A stretch of 64,000 bases of DNA from JANXQG01 sp963719885. GTDB lineage: Bacteria > Planctomycetota > Planctomycetia > Pirellulales > Thermoguttaceae. Both the position numbers and the translations under genes were made by a program. The stretch lies in contig CAVRDP010000030.1 in NCBI GenBank assembly GCA_963719885.1, forward strand, positions 1 through 64,000. The letters are read 5' to 3'. Below are positions 16,615 through 27,200 of this stretch, piece after piece; position 1 is the stretch's first letter, and each line of letters starts with the position of its first letter. The notes under the pieces are model-generated. The model worked only from the letters and a program-made list of their open reading frames with translations, was not told the DNA's origin and did not search any database.

Positions 16615-18567
16615 ATGCTGTCGGATGCTGTCGGGGAGACGGCTAAGGTGCCGCCCGGAAGTACAATGCAGTCGGCGGGCAACTGCGAAGTGCGCAACCC
16701 ATGGAAACGCGGTGCACGCCGAAGCGCCGCGGTGCGCGCCGAAGCCCACCTCACCTGGGGAGTACATCATCAGCACGGGGGGATGTCGTGGAATATTAAT
16801 GCCTCCGCCGGGGACATGAGCGAAAGCAACGTGGCCAGCGGCACGAGCGACTATTCCGACACGATGACCCTGGCCGGCGGCGTTTGGACGGACGATCCGA
16901 GTTTGTCGGCGTCCACGACCAGCCAAAGCGGCTACACTTCGGCCAACACGAGCTCCAATTCGTACGACGAGCCGGGCTCGAGGGACAATGGCGGCTATTC
17001 GTCCGGGAACGTCACCAGCAACGCGATCGTGACGACGACGAGCAACTACAATTACGGATCGAACCAGTGGGACTCGACGACGGCCTTGAGCGGCAGCGGC
17101 CAGGCGAACTGGACCGGCGGCGCGTACTACAATTACGTCCATACCCCCAGCGAGGACACCTGGTCTCAGCAGGAGACCAACTCTTCGTGGTCGCCGCTGG
17201 GGAGCGGCACGGCGGTTTCGGAGACCGTGAGCAGCACGTACGCCGGGTACCCGGCGCCGGACCCCGCCTACAGCAGCAGCAGCGCCCAATACTCCCTAGC
17301 CGACTTCAGCCAGACCGGCGGTTTGTGGGTTTCTGGGTACCCGTTCGAGTTGCCGACGCTGGGGACTTCCAGCGGGCTGACGACGGGCGGGACGGGTTTT
17401 CCCGGGAGCGGGCAGACCTTGGGTTCGATTCCGGCCGTTCCCGCGATCGCCTCGAACTTCGGCACGCCCACGCTGCCGGGGGGAGCGGGCGTCAGTTCGC
17501 TGCTCTCGGCCACGCCGGACTCGCTGGCGGGTCTGGTGCCGTCGCCGGTCTTGGTGGGCGCGGAGTGGGGGATGGGCTTCACGCCGCAGACCGCGCCGCA
17601 GACGCTTTTCGCCGCGGGCAACACGGCCGGCGCTGCGGGGACGTCGGAGACGATGGTGGGGGCTGGCGGCGTCTTCGGCTGGAACAACGTGGCCGTCGTC
17701 GTGCCCGTCACGCGAGCGGGAGTGGTGGTGAATTACGGGTTCACCGGGGTTTCGGCGGGGGCCAATGCGCCGGCGACGGGAAGCATCAATTCGTCGGACC
17801 CCGCGGTCGACCCGCTCGTCAACGATATTCTTCCGGCCACGAGTTCCGGAATCCAGGGCGGTGTCCAAATGGACGACCTTGTCTATCGGGGTGGCGGCGT
17901 TTCGTTCGACGACCTTGTCTATCGTGGTGGCGGGGCTTCGATCGAGCTCGTTGGCAGTGTTCCGTCGCCAAACGCGGCGCTTTCCGACGACCCTCGCGAG
18001 CGGCTCAAGCAGTCAATCGACAAGCTGTTGGATGGGCGGGTTCGATCATGGAACGCCCAGCAAAAGGCACAGTTCTTCAAGGGAGTTGGCGATGGCTTTG
18101 TCGGTGGGCTAAAGAGTATCTTAGACCTTGTGCCATCCATTCTGCAGATGAATGCCGCAGTGGGAGACGCGCTTGTCGAGATTGCAGGCGCGCCGAATAA
18201 AGAAAATAAAGAAAGGTGCCACTCACCAAATATGGGAATACTAGGCAACATGAACGGCGTGCAAGGGAGCAGGGGGGGACGTGACGTTGGTCATGACGGG
18301 GAGTTCGCCCGCGGCGGAGGGACTGCCTCGCGGGACCACCGGAAGGCACGCGGCGGAGGGACTGCCTCGCGGGACCACCGGAAGGCAAAGGGGAAGGCAC
18401 GCGGGACCACCGGAAGGCAAAGGGGAAGGCACGCGGGACCACCGGAAGGCAAAGGGGAAGGCAAAGGGGTCAGAACGATTTTACAAATCGTTCTGACCCG
18501 TTTTGCGGTTCGTTTTGCGGTTCGTTTTGCGGTTCGTTTTGCGGTTCGTTTTGCGGTTAACCGCTAA
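16615..18567 (+). pseudogene. Second Ser/Gly-rich protein copy with a different C-terminal tip
   Basis: From about 16798 the sequence is nearly identical to 7385-8375 of the first protein (NASAGDMSESNVASGTS through GVSAGANAPATG). The long repetitive N-terminal part is missing; the codons before 16798 are unrelated, so ATG 16615 is only formal. After APATG the tip diverges completely: DDLVYRGGG occurs twice, then RERLKQSIDKLLDGRVRSWN, FFKGVGDGFVGGLKSILDLV and LQMNAAVGDALVEIAG, a helical segment. No nuclease motif follows; homology is lost at about 18215 in GGTGCCACTCACC (a RAYT-flank string) and then stutter repeats. It is a truncated alternative-tip cassette. Confidence 0.72.
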
Positions 18568-18594
18568 CTGGTTTGCAGTTAGCCGTTAAAGTCT
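18300..18594. repeat. Stutter repeats of GGGACCACCGGAAGGCA plus hairpin and GTTTTGCGGTTC array
   Basis: GCGGGACCACCGGAAGGCA occurs four times with growing tails (AAGGGGAAGGCA added). Then come the 33-base hairpin (18467-18499), about five GTTTTGCGGTTC units, and TTAACCGCTAACTG facing CAGTTAGCCGTTAA. The last arm continues AAGTCTGACCCC, the mirror of GGGGTCAGACTTTAACTGC at 13715 and 15395. Confidence 0.88.
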
Positions 18595-18599
18595 GACCC

Positions 18600-19471
18600 C
18601 GATGCTCGACCAAGTCTGACCCCGATGCTCGACCCCATCAGTCCCATCTCTCCCGAACGAAAACGGGATACAAAACCAAGACACCGCAGTTTGACTTCAA
18701 GAAATCCTCTGCGCCTAACCATGCTCACTTTCGTAGATATATATAGTGGGAGAGATATTGCCGCCAGCAAGAACTTCTCCACCCGGCAAAAAACGAGAAG
18801 GCGCGATTACGTGTCCAGTACCAGAAACGGTTGCGGATGCCGCGGGTACGACAGCCGCGCCGTGTCCGGAAACGCAAGTGCTTACAAACAAAGCACTTGC
18901 GCGACTTGTTGCCGGACACCGTCCGGGAACGTTGCCGGACAAAGCACCGCGAAAACGCCGGGGCCGTTGTCGTAAGTCGTTTACACAACATGACTTGCGA
19001 TCGCATCGCAGACGCGTTTCCAGGCTGTCCGTCCGCCAGCGTTGCCGGACAAACCAATGCACAGGAGGGGTTTTCGCGGACTTTCAGCGGCAAGGGGCGC
19101 TGCGTCCGCACGATCACCCGGCATGAATGCCGGGCCGATTACCGGGTGAAGCCGAAAACGGGTGTAAACGCCCGTCCGTCCAGCGGAACAAGAACGCCGC
19201 ACGAAGCACATGCTCTTGCCTTCAGTCGGTGCTGGAAACGACCAGCGGCGCACACGCAACCCGTCATCAGAGGGAGATTTTTCGCGCCTTTTTGCCGTTC
19301 AAATCTCCGGCAATCCGCTCTTTTCGCCGGATTGCTCTAAGGTCGTGGCAGGCAACGCCTTGCGACGCCGATGGCGCTGCGTCGAGGCCCTCCCGGAGCG
19401 ATCTCCACTTTATAAAATCGCCGTCTAATTCGTACTAATCCATAACTACGAAGCAGAAAAGGAGAGGCCAA
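18600..19471. other. Long region without a supported gene
   Basis: About 870 bases with open frames on both strands but none resembling a protein I know. Noted inside: a doubled AGTCTGACCCCGATGCTCGA at 18590-18625; GTTGCCGGACA three times between 18905 and 19055; and the arms AAGTGCTT/AAAGCACTT near 18890. It may be a decayed gene. Confidence 0.5.
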
Positions 19472-19538
<67 letters not shown>

Positions 19539-19548
19539 ACAGGCAATC

Positions 19549-20113
19549 ATGAGAGAACCCAATTCACGTTTGGCCCAGGCCCGCGAGCGGAAGGAGGCCT
19601 TCCTCCCGGAGATCGCCCGGCTCTCCCTGCAGGGCCATACCAGCCGGGAGGTCGCCGAAAAGGTCGGCGTGCCCAAGACAACCGTCCTCCGCTGGCGGAA
19701 TTCGCTGCGGCGGGAGTGCGCCTCGCGATCCGTCAAGGAGACCATGGAAATGATCGACAAACTGAACGAGCGCTACGACACGATCTACCGCAAGGCGCTG
19801 GAGGGCCTGGACCGCTCGCAGGCCGACGAGGAAATACGCACGGTCACCGACTGCCCCGGCGACGATTCGAAAAACAAACGGTCCCTCCGCACCAAGACCC
19901 GGGCCGGCAACCCCGCCTGGCTGACCCGCGCCCAGGCCGCCCTGGATGCGACCGCCAAGCTGCTGAAGGAGATGGGAATGCCGCCCGAGGCGGATAGCGG
20001 GGAGGAAGAAGGTCCGATTCAAGGGGAGGAGTTGACCGAAGATGATCTTGCTCAGATGTCAATTGACGAGGTGCGAGAAGTGGTTGCCCAGGGCAGAGCG
20101 GCACTTGGAGGCG
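19549..20113 (+). CDS. Phage terminase small subunit-like HTH protein
   Basis: Starts ATG 19549 (MREPNSRLAQARERKEAFLP). Residues 20-55 form a helix-turn-helix (LQGHTSREVAEKVGVPKTTV, LRWRNSLRRE), followed by a coiled stretch (EMIDKLNERYDTIYRKALEG) and an acidic tail. Small terminase subunits bind the packaging site and hand DNA to the large subunit. The frame formally continues to 20598 but overlaps the large-subunit frame from about 20042, so the true C-terminus is uncertain and a stop may have been lost. A prophage or gene-transfer-agent remnant is inferred, since no other phage genes are near. Confidence 0.6.
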
Positions 20114-20650
20114 ATGGAACAGGCGCAGACGAGCCTGCTGGCGTTCACGATGTACACCAAGCCGGGCTACCGGGCGAGGTGGCACCACAAGCTGCTGGCG
20201 GAGAGGCTCGACCGGGTGGCGGCGGGCCTTTGCCCGCGGCTGATGATCTTCCTGCCCCCGCAACACGGCAAGAGCGAGCTGGTGAGCCGCCGCTTCCCGG
20301 CGTTCGTCCTGGGGCGGAACCCGGAACTGCGGCTGATCGGCAGCTCGCACACCAACGACCTGGCGACCAGCATGAACCGGGACGTGCAGCGGATAATGTG
20401 CGACAACGCCTACCGGAACCTGTTCCCCGATTGCCGGCTAAGCGACCGCGGGGTCCGCACGGGGTCCCGGGTGGAGGCCCGCCGCACGCTCAACCTGTTC
20501 AAGGACAAACTGCTTTACGTCGACGCGATTTTGGACCACATCGCGTTGGACCAACTCGTCCGCAAGACGCTGCTGTTCTGCGAGCAGAAAAAGCCTGATT
20601 TCGTGGGCATTGAGGCCGAGCAGTTCCAGGAGACGAAGGGTGAGGGATGA
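20114..20650 (+). pseudogene. Phage terminase large subunit, internally deleted remnant
   Basis: The ATPase half is clear: SLLAFTMYTKPGYRARWHHK, then LMIFLPPQHGKSELVSRRFP with the Walker A site PPQHGKSE, LRLIGSSHTNDLATSMNRDV and NLFPDCRLSD. The frame then jumps through RTGSRVEARRTLNLF to KLLYVDAILDHIALDQLV and CEQKKPDFVGIEAEQFQE, which looks like the nuclease-domain region. Intact family members are about 450-550 residues; here the segment with Walker B and the first nuclease residues is gone. ATG 20114 is a likely start; the open frame begins at 20042. The 3' end runs into heptamer repeats. Confidence 0.65.
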
Positions 20651-20686
20651 AGGATGAGGGATGAGGGATGAAGGATGAGAAATGAC
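20636..20686. repeat. Heptamer repeats (GGATGAG/GGATGAA)n
   Basis: Repeats of GAGGGAT and AAGGATG units, the complement of the CCCTCAT heptamer seen at 19530 and 24186-24215. They form the broken 3' end of the terminase remnant. Confidence 0.85.
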
Positions 20687-21039
20687 CTCGATTTTGGACC
20701 ACACCGTGTTGGACCACGAAGAAGGCGTCCAGCCGATGTAAGTGCTGCATGCAAAAGCGCTTACGAATATTTTTCCGGACCACGAAGATCGTCCGGTTTA
20801 GCGGCTCCCTTATTAGCAGTTCATTAAATTCGGCAACTCTTGAGGCCCGCACAGCGTCATTTCCGGCCCCGACTTGCCGAAAATACCGAATTTGCCTGCC
20901 ATGCCTGGTTTTACTGATTTTGACGATGCGATAGACTTACTCATGCCGTGTACGTTCTTAATAATCTACCTGTAGCGATTATGCCGAGAATAGGGAATAA
21001 CCGGAGGATGCGGAAATTGGCGGTTTTTCGGAGATTGAC
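20687..21039. other. Intergenic region before the first efflux operon
   Basis: No gene seen. GATTTTGGACCACA-CG-GTTGGACCAC at 20692-20720 repeats a piece of the terminase sequence near 20527-20550. A GGAG ribosome site at 21029 serves the TolC gene. I cannot place a promoter with confidence. Confidence 0.5.
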
Positions 21040-22677
21040 ATGAGGCGTATATTGTGGGGGCTGGTTCTGCTGCTCTCTGCGGCCGGTTGTGCCGTGGATG
21101 ACCAGCGGCAGGCACAAACGCCGATATCGATGTCCGGGCAGCCGGAGCCGGCGGCTTCCGCGGCCACGATCCAACCAGTTGCCCAAATCTCGAGCGCGGG
21201 CGCGACGATTCCGAAAGCGGATGACCATCGGCCGACACAAACGCCGGCACCGACGGTCGGGCCGCCGGGGCCGGCCGCTCCTTCGGCCACGATCCAACAA
21301 GTCACCTATGTTTCGAGCGAGGGCGCGACGATTCCGGAACCGGTTGTCGCGCCAGCGCCCGTGCCGCCCGTCGAGAAGGCGCCGGCGGCCGAGGCCGGGG
21401 GGCGGACTAAGGTCGGCTCTGCTCCAGAGCCAATTCCGACGCCGGCAGAAACCCCGGCTGCGGCCTCCTCGCTGACACTGGAACAGGCGATGGCCGAGAC
21501 GCTGCAATCCGATGCGAAGCTTCGCGGCGCCATGGAGACCATCCGCCAGGCCCAAGGCGACTTCGTCACGAGCTCCTTGCTGCCGAACCCGACCGTGCAA
21601 ATCAACGGAGTGTTCCTGCCCTTGCGGACGTTGACTTCGACAAGCCCTGGCGGACCGCCGGAACTGGACGTCATCGCCACGTACCCGATCGATTGGTACC
21701 TCTTCGGCAAGCGCGCGGCCGCGATGGCCAACGCGCAGCTCGGCGTGGCCGTGTCCAATGCCGACTACTGCGACCAGGTACGGCAGCGGTTGGCGAACAC
21801 GGCCAGCGCGTTCTACGACGTGCTTGAAGCCCAGGCGATGGTGAAACTTGCCGAGGAAGACCTCGTCAGCCTGGAGCGAGTCGAGGGCATAACACTGGCC
21901 GGCGTCAAGTTCGGCGGTTCGGGAACGATCGAGGCGGAGCGAATCCGGCTTTCCGTGCTCGATGCCCAGCGCGAGGTCTGTTGTCGCGAGACGAAGTTGA
22001 CGACGGCCAAGGCCCAATTGCGGGCCGCGATCGGCCGGGCCCGGCAGGCGCCGCAACCGGAGGCCGCTGGCGGTCTTGACCTCCCCAAGCCGGCGACGCC
22101 GATATCGCTGGGCGAGGCGATTGCCGTCGCCGAGCAGAACCGGCCGGACATCATCTCCTTGAGGCGGCAAATCGCCAAGGCCCGCAGCGGCATCGAAGTC
22201 GAGCAAACGAAGGCCCGCCCCACCGTGTCGCCTTCCTTGGGTTACCAGTATCAATACCAGGACTGCATCGGCGTGGCCGACGCCAACTCGTACACCGCAC
22301 AGATCAATGTGTCCGTGCCGATTTTCGATCGCAATCAGGGCAATATCGCCAAAGCGCAATCGGTGCTGGCCCAGTCGTGCTTCAACTTGCAGGCCCAACT
22401 CGTGCAAGCCGAGGCCGACATCGAGCAGGCGGTGGCGGAGTTCCAGAGTGCCGAGGAGGACGCTCTCTTGATCGGTCCCCAACAGCTTGCCGCGGCGCGG
22501 AGCGTTCGCGATCGGACCGAAGCCGCATACAAGCTGGGCGGCAAGACGCTGTTGGACGTGCTCGACGCCCAGCGCGCTTATCGCGACACGAATCGAAATT
22601 ACATCTTGGGCCAATCCGCCTACTGGCACGCCCTGCATAAGCTGAACGCCGCAGTCGGGCAGCAAGTGTTAAAATGA
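21040..22677 (+). CDS. TolC-family outer membrane efflux lipoprotein (CusC/CzcC-like)
   Basis: ATG 21040 with GGAG ten bases upstream. The N-terminus MRRILWGLVLLLSAAGC is a lipoprotein signal with cysteine at residue 17. A long Pro/Ala-rich linker (to about residue 140) follows, then the outer-membrane efflux domain: SLTLEQAMAETLQSDAKLRG and a second half with VAEQNRPDIISLRRQIAKAR, coiled-coil helices and KLGGKTLLDVLDAQRAYRDT. 545 residues in total. It forms the outer-membrane exit duct of a tripartite pump with the adaptor at 22791 and the RND gene at 24273 on the same strand. No frameshift was found. Confidence 0.9.
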   Translation: MRRILWGLVLLLSAAGCAVDDQRQAQTPISMSGQPEPAASAATIQPVAQISSAGATIPKADDHRPTQTPAPTVGPPGPAAPSATIQQVTYVSSEGATIPEPVVAPAPVPPVEKAPAAEAGGRTKVGSAPEPIPTPAETPAAASSLTLEQAMAETLQSDAKLRGAMETIRQAQGDFVTSSLLPNPTVQINGVFLPLRTLTSTSPGGPPELDVIATYPIDWYLFGKRAAAMANAQLGVAVSNADYCDQVRQRLANTASAFYDVLEAQAMVKLAEEDLVSLERVEGITLAGVKFGGSGTIEAERIRLSVLDAQREVCCRETKLTTAKAQLRAAIGRARQAPQPEAAGGLDLPKPATPISLGEAIAVAEQNRPDIISLRRQIAKARSGIEVEQTKARPTVSPSLGYQYQYQDCIGVADANSYTAQINVSVPIFDRNQGNIAKAQSVLAQSCFNLQAQLVQAEADIEQAVAEFQSAEEDALLIGPQQLAAARSVRDRTEAAYKLGGKTLLDVLDAQRAYRDTNRNYILGQSAYWHALHKLNAAVGQQVLK

Positions 22678-22696
22678 ACCCCCCCGTAGATTGAGC

Positions 22697-22739
22697 CTGG
22701 TGGGCTGGCGCTTGCTACGCAAGCTGGTCCCACCCTACA
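22697..22739. repeat. Half copy of the GTAGGGTGGGACCAG hairpin
   Basis: GGTGGGCTGGCGCTTGCTAC then GCAAGCTGGTCCCACCCTAC. It matches the right half of the complete hairpin at 61004-61109. It lies between the TolC and adaptor genes. Confidence 0.8.
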
Positions 22740-22790
22740 ATTACCGGCGTTCCGGACCTTAACCCGCAAGGGTCGCCGATATCGCTTCCC

Positions 22791-24276
22791 ATGAACGAAC
22801 CCCAAACTCCTCCCGCGGGTGTACCCGCCAAAGAAACACCGGTCGCCAAGCCCGCCGCGTCCCGGCCTGCCGGGTCGCGGCTCTTATCGGCATTGCAACT
22901 TCCCTTGGCGATTCTCATCACGGTCGCCGTGCTGGCCTATCTCCTTTGGCCGGAGGGCCGGGTGGCGGAGAAGTCGGAGAATACCGCTCCGGAAGTTGAG
23001 ATCGTGAAGCTCATCGGGCAGCACTGCCTGGCGATCACCGCCGGCACCCCGCTGGAAAAGAAGTTGCAGGTCACGCCGGTCGTTCAGCAAGAGACCAAGG
23101 CGCCCAAGCTGAAGGTCGTTGGCGCGGTCGTTGCCCGCGTGCCCCCACCGCCTGTCCCGAAGGGAGAAGGGAAAGAGTCGCCCGCACCGCTGAACCCTCT
23201 CCGAAAAGCAGAGGTGACCGTGGCGGAAGGGCGCTGGGATTTCAACACGCCCGACCTGGCGTCGGCCTACGCCGACTGGCTCAAGGCCCGGGCCGACGTC
23301 CCCTTCTACGAGAAGCAACTCGAAGACATCCGGAAACTTGCGGAGGAAACCTTGAAGGCCAAGAAGGATGTCCGCGATCGTCTGGAGAAACTGGTGAAGG
23401 CCGGCACCGATCCGGAAAAAGACCTGGCGGCAGCCAAGGCCGACTATCTTCAGGCCACGGCGCAGAGCCAGAAAGACGAACATGAAGCCCTGACCAACGT
23501 GAACAACGCCAAACGCACCCTGGCGACACTGGAACGGCAACTGTTCCAGGCCGGGATGGATCCGGACTTGCTTGCCAATCCCACCCCGAGCACGGCCATT
23601 GTCGCCGCCGAAGTTCCCGAGGGCCGCATCGGACTGGTGGAAAAGGGCGAGACCTGCACCGCGCAGATTCTCGGCCTTTCCGGGCGTTTCGATCTCCGGC
23701 ACCGTCCGCAGTCTTGCGCCCACGATCTCCAAAGAGCGTCGCACGCTCCGCGTCTTCTTTCAGCTCAGCGAGCCCCAGGGACGCCTGAAGCCGGGCATGT
23801 TCGCCGAAATCAGCTTGGGCACCGATCTCCGCAATACCCTCCGCATTCCGGCCGACGGCGTGCTGCACGTCGGCCAATCCGACTATGTGCTCGTGCAGAC
23901 CGGGGCACCCGGCGGGGCACCCAGTACTCTGGGTCGGGGTTGCGGTGATTGGAAGGTCACGAAGATCGTAACGGGCGAACAATACGGCAGCCGGATCGAA
24001 GTCCTCGAAGGTCTGCAAGCGGGCGATCGGGTCATCGGGGCGGGGGCCATTTTGTTGAAGCCTTATGTCGTCCAGGACGTGCAGGCGACGGCCGATGCCG
24101 ATGCCGCCGCGCAAGACGGAACCAGGGAGACGGCGAAAGGACGCGGAGACACGGAGACGCGGGGACGCGGGGACACGGAGACACCGCTCATCCCTCATCC
24201 CTCATCTCTCATCCCAGCAGCAGGCGATGGCGGGGGACCTTCCCAGTCGCCCCCCACCGGGAGCGCCGGCCGATGA
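22791..24276 (+). CDS. Periplasmic adaptor (HlyD/CusB family) of an RND metal pump, one frameshift
   Basis: Starts ATG 22791; residues 25-45 form an inner-membrane anchor (LPLAILITVAVLAYLLWP). The N-terminal beta domain and coiled coil (WLKARADVPFYEKQLEDIRK, LNVNNAKRTLATLERQ-type helices) are in one frame to about 23670. There one extra base shifts the frame, and FPGVSISGTVRSLAPTISKE with LKPGMFAEISLGTD continues the barrel and membrane-proximal domains. The palindromic element at 23902 adds GAPGGAPSTLGRG before DWKVTKIVTG. The C-terminus ends in an odd RGDTETRGRGDTETPLIPHP tail made by repeats. The stop overlaps the RND start by four bases (ATGA), so translation is coupled. Confidence 0.82.
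23902..23940 (+). repeat. In-frame palindromic element in the adaptor gene (compound copy)
   Basis: GGGGCACCC-GGC then GGGGCACCCAGTACTCTGGG-T. The stem is ACCCAG/CTGGGT with the same TACT loop; relative to ACCCGG/CCGGGT both arms changed together. It is read in frame as GAPGGAPSTLGRG. Confidence 0.82.
24186..24216. repeat. Heptamer repeat (CTCATCC)n at the adaptor 3' end
   Basis: CTCATCCCTCATCCCTCATC-TCTCATCC, preceded by alternating GGAGACACGG/GGGGACGCGG units at 24125-24182. Translated in frame as GDTETRGRGDTET then LIPHPSSLIP. It is the same heptamer family as at 19.5 and 20.6 kb. Confidence 0.85.
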
Positions 24277-27200
24277 TTCCCACCCTGATCCGCCTGGCAT
24301 TGAGTCAACGCTGGCTCGTCCTGATGTTGGCCGGCGGGCTCGTGGCGCTGGGCGTGTGGGCCTTCCAGCACCAGCAGATCGACGCCTACCCCGACATCTC
24401 CGGCCAGATGGTCCAGGTCATCACCACCTATCCCGGCCGCGCCCCGGAGGAGGTGGAACGGCAGGTGACGATCCCCATCGAAATCGCCATGCGCAGCGTC
24501 CCGCGCGTGGACAAGATCCGCTCGCGGACGATCTTCGGGCTGTCGATCGTGGAGGTGCTCTTCGAGGAGGGCGCGGAGAACTACTGGGTCCGGCAGCGCG
24601 TCCAGGAGAAGCTCGACGAGGCCACCCTGCCCGACGGCGTGAAGCCCGACCTCGGCGCGCTGGCCACGGCCTACGGCGAAATCTACCGCTACGAGCTGGT
24701 CTCCGACGGCACGCACGACCTGATGGAACTGCGCACGCTTGCAAGGACTGGGTGGTCACTCCGCGGCTGCTCCGCTGCGCGGGCGTCGCCGACGTGGAGA
24801 ATTTCGGCGGCTACGCTGAAGCAGTACACGGTGACGTTCAATCCCGGCCCAGCTTCGGACGCTACGATCTCTCGCTGAGCGACGTGATCGACGCCATCAA
24901 GAGCAACAACGCCAGCGCCGGCGGCAGCGTCGTGCACGCGGGGCAGCATGTCGTTCGTGATCCGCGGCAAGGGCTCCGTGCAGGACACGGCGGAGATCGG
25001 CGCGATCTTCATCAAGTCGATCGACGGCACGCCCGTATACCTGCGCGACATCGCCACGGTGGGACTGGATTATCCGCCGCCCACGGGCATTTTCAGCAAG
25101 GACCGCCCCGACGAATCGATCGAGGGCATCGTGCTCATGCGCCGCGGCGAAAACCCCTCGGAGGTGCTCGGCCGGGTCCAGGAGGCCGTCAAGGAACTCA
25201 ACGACCAAGGCCAAGATCCTGCCCGAGGGCGTGCGGGTCGACACGTTCTACGACCGCACGTTCCTCGTGCAGAACACGCTGCACACCGTGGGGCACAGCG
25301 TGATGCTGGGCATTACCCTGGTCGTGCTGGTGCTGCTGCTCTTCCTGGGGCGGCCCTCGATGGCGGCCCTGGTGGCGCTGACCATCCCCTTCGCCCTGAT
25401 GGTGGCCTTGCTGCTGATGTACGTCACGGGGATCCCCATCGGCCTGCTCTCGGTGGGGGCGATCGACTTCGGCATCATCGTCGACGGCGCGGTGATCATG
25501 GCCGAGAACATCGCCCACCGCCTGGGCGCGGCGCGCCCGCGAGCGACTCGCCAGAACGTCAACAAGATGGTGCTGGCCGCCGCCCTGGAAGTCGAGCGGC
25601 CCGTGTTCTTCTCGGTGCTGATGATCATCGGGGCCTACCTGCCGCTGCTTTCGCTGACGAGCATCGAGGGGCTGCTCTTCCGGCCCATGGCCCTGACGCT
25701 GGTCTTCGCCTTGGTGGGCGCGTTGTTCTTCGCCCTCTTCGTGGTGCCGGTGCTGGCCACGTTCCTTTTCCGTCACGGCTACCAGGAATGGGAGAACCCG
25801 CTCTTGCGCTGGTTCCGGCCCGTCTATGCGGCCAGTCCTCCGCAGGCTGCTGCACGTCCGCTGGCTGGTGGTGGTGGCCGTGGCCGGCCTGCTGGCGGTC
25901 GTCTTCGTGCGGGTCTTGCCGCGGCTGGGCACCGAGTTTCTCCCCTACATGGACGAAGGGGTGATCTGGATCCGGGCCAATTTTCCCGAGGGAACCTCCA
26001 TCGAACAGACCACTCGCTTCGGCAAGAGCATCCGGCAGATCATTCTCGAGTTTCCCGAGATTGCAATTCGCCACCGTGCAGTCGGGCCGCAACGACAGCG
26101 GCACCGATCCCTTCCCGCCCAGCCGCATGGAGATGATGGTCGGTCGCCGAAGCCGCGCGAGGACTGGCCGCGCTTCCACCGACCAAGCACGAATTGGTCG
26201 ACGCGCTGGGCAGGCGGCTCCGCGAGGAGTTTCCCACCACGCGCTTCAACTTCACCCAGCCCATCATCGACAGCGTCACCGAAGACACCAACGGCACCTC
26301 GGCCAACCTGGCCGTGGAGTTCTCCGGCCCGGATTCCGACGTGCTCCTGGGGCTGGCCCGGCAAGACCGTCGATCTGCTCCGCCAGGTGCCGCGGCGCGC
26401 TGGACGTGAGCATCGAGCAGGAAGGGCCGCAGCCGCAATTGGTGATCGCAGCCCGACCGGGCCCTCTGCACCGCTACAACGTCCGCATCGACGACGTCAA
26501 CCGCCTGATCAACACGGCCCTGGGCGGCGAACCGGTCGGCGACGCTGTACGAAGGCGACCGGCGATTCGACATCGTCGCCAAGCTCGACCGCAGCGTCGT
26601 GACTTCGCCCCAGGCCATCGGCCGCTTGCCGGTCCACACCGCCGACGGCATTCCCGTGCCGCTGGCCCAGGTGGCCAAGATCGAGATCGTCGACGGGCAG
26701 ACGATCATCGCCCGCGAAAACGGCGTCCGCCGCATGACCGTGCGCTGCGACATCACCGGCCGCGACCAGGGCGGCTTCGTGGCGGAAGCCCAGCGAGCGC
26801 TTCGACGAGACGATCGCAAGACCGTTCCCGACCGGCTATCACGTCGAGTGGCTGGGGATGTTCGAGAACCTGGCCCGGGCCCGGCAAGCATTTCCTGGTG
26901 CTGATCCCGATCACCATCGGCCTGATCTTCGTGACTGCTGTGGGTGACCTTCCATTCGCACGCGGGCGGCCGTTGTGGTGCTGCTTGGCGGTGCCCTTCG
27001 CCTGCATCGGCGGCGTGCTGGCCCTCTACGTCCGCGGCATGCACCTGAACATGTCCAGCGCCGTGGGCTTCACCGCGCTGTTCGGCGTGGCGATCATGGA
27101 CGGCGTGCTCATGGTCCGCTGGATCTCGACGCTCCGCGGGCAAGGCATGGGCCTGGAAGATGCGATCGTGGCAGGGGCGCTAGGAACGCCTGCGGCCGAT

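Noticed and set aside
18746..19340. Several open frames of 100-170 codons between the toxin copy and the terminase gene
   Set aside because: They overlap on both strands, have no ribosome sites and Arg/Pro/Cys-heavy composition typical of non-coding GC-rich DNA.
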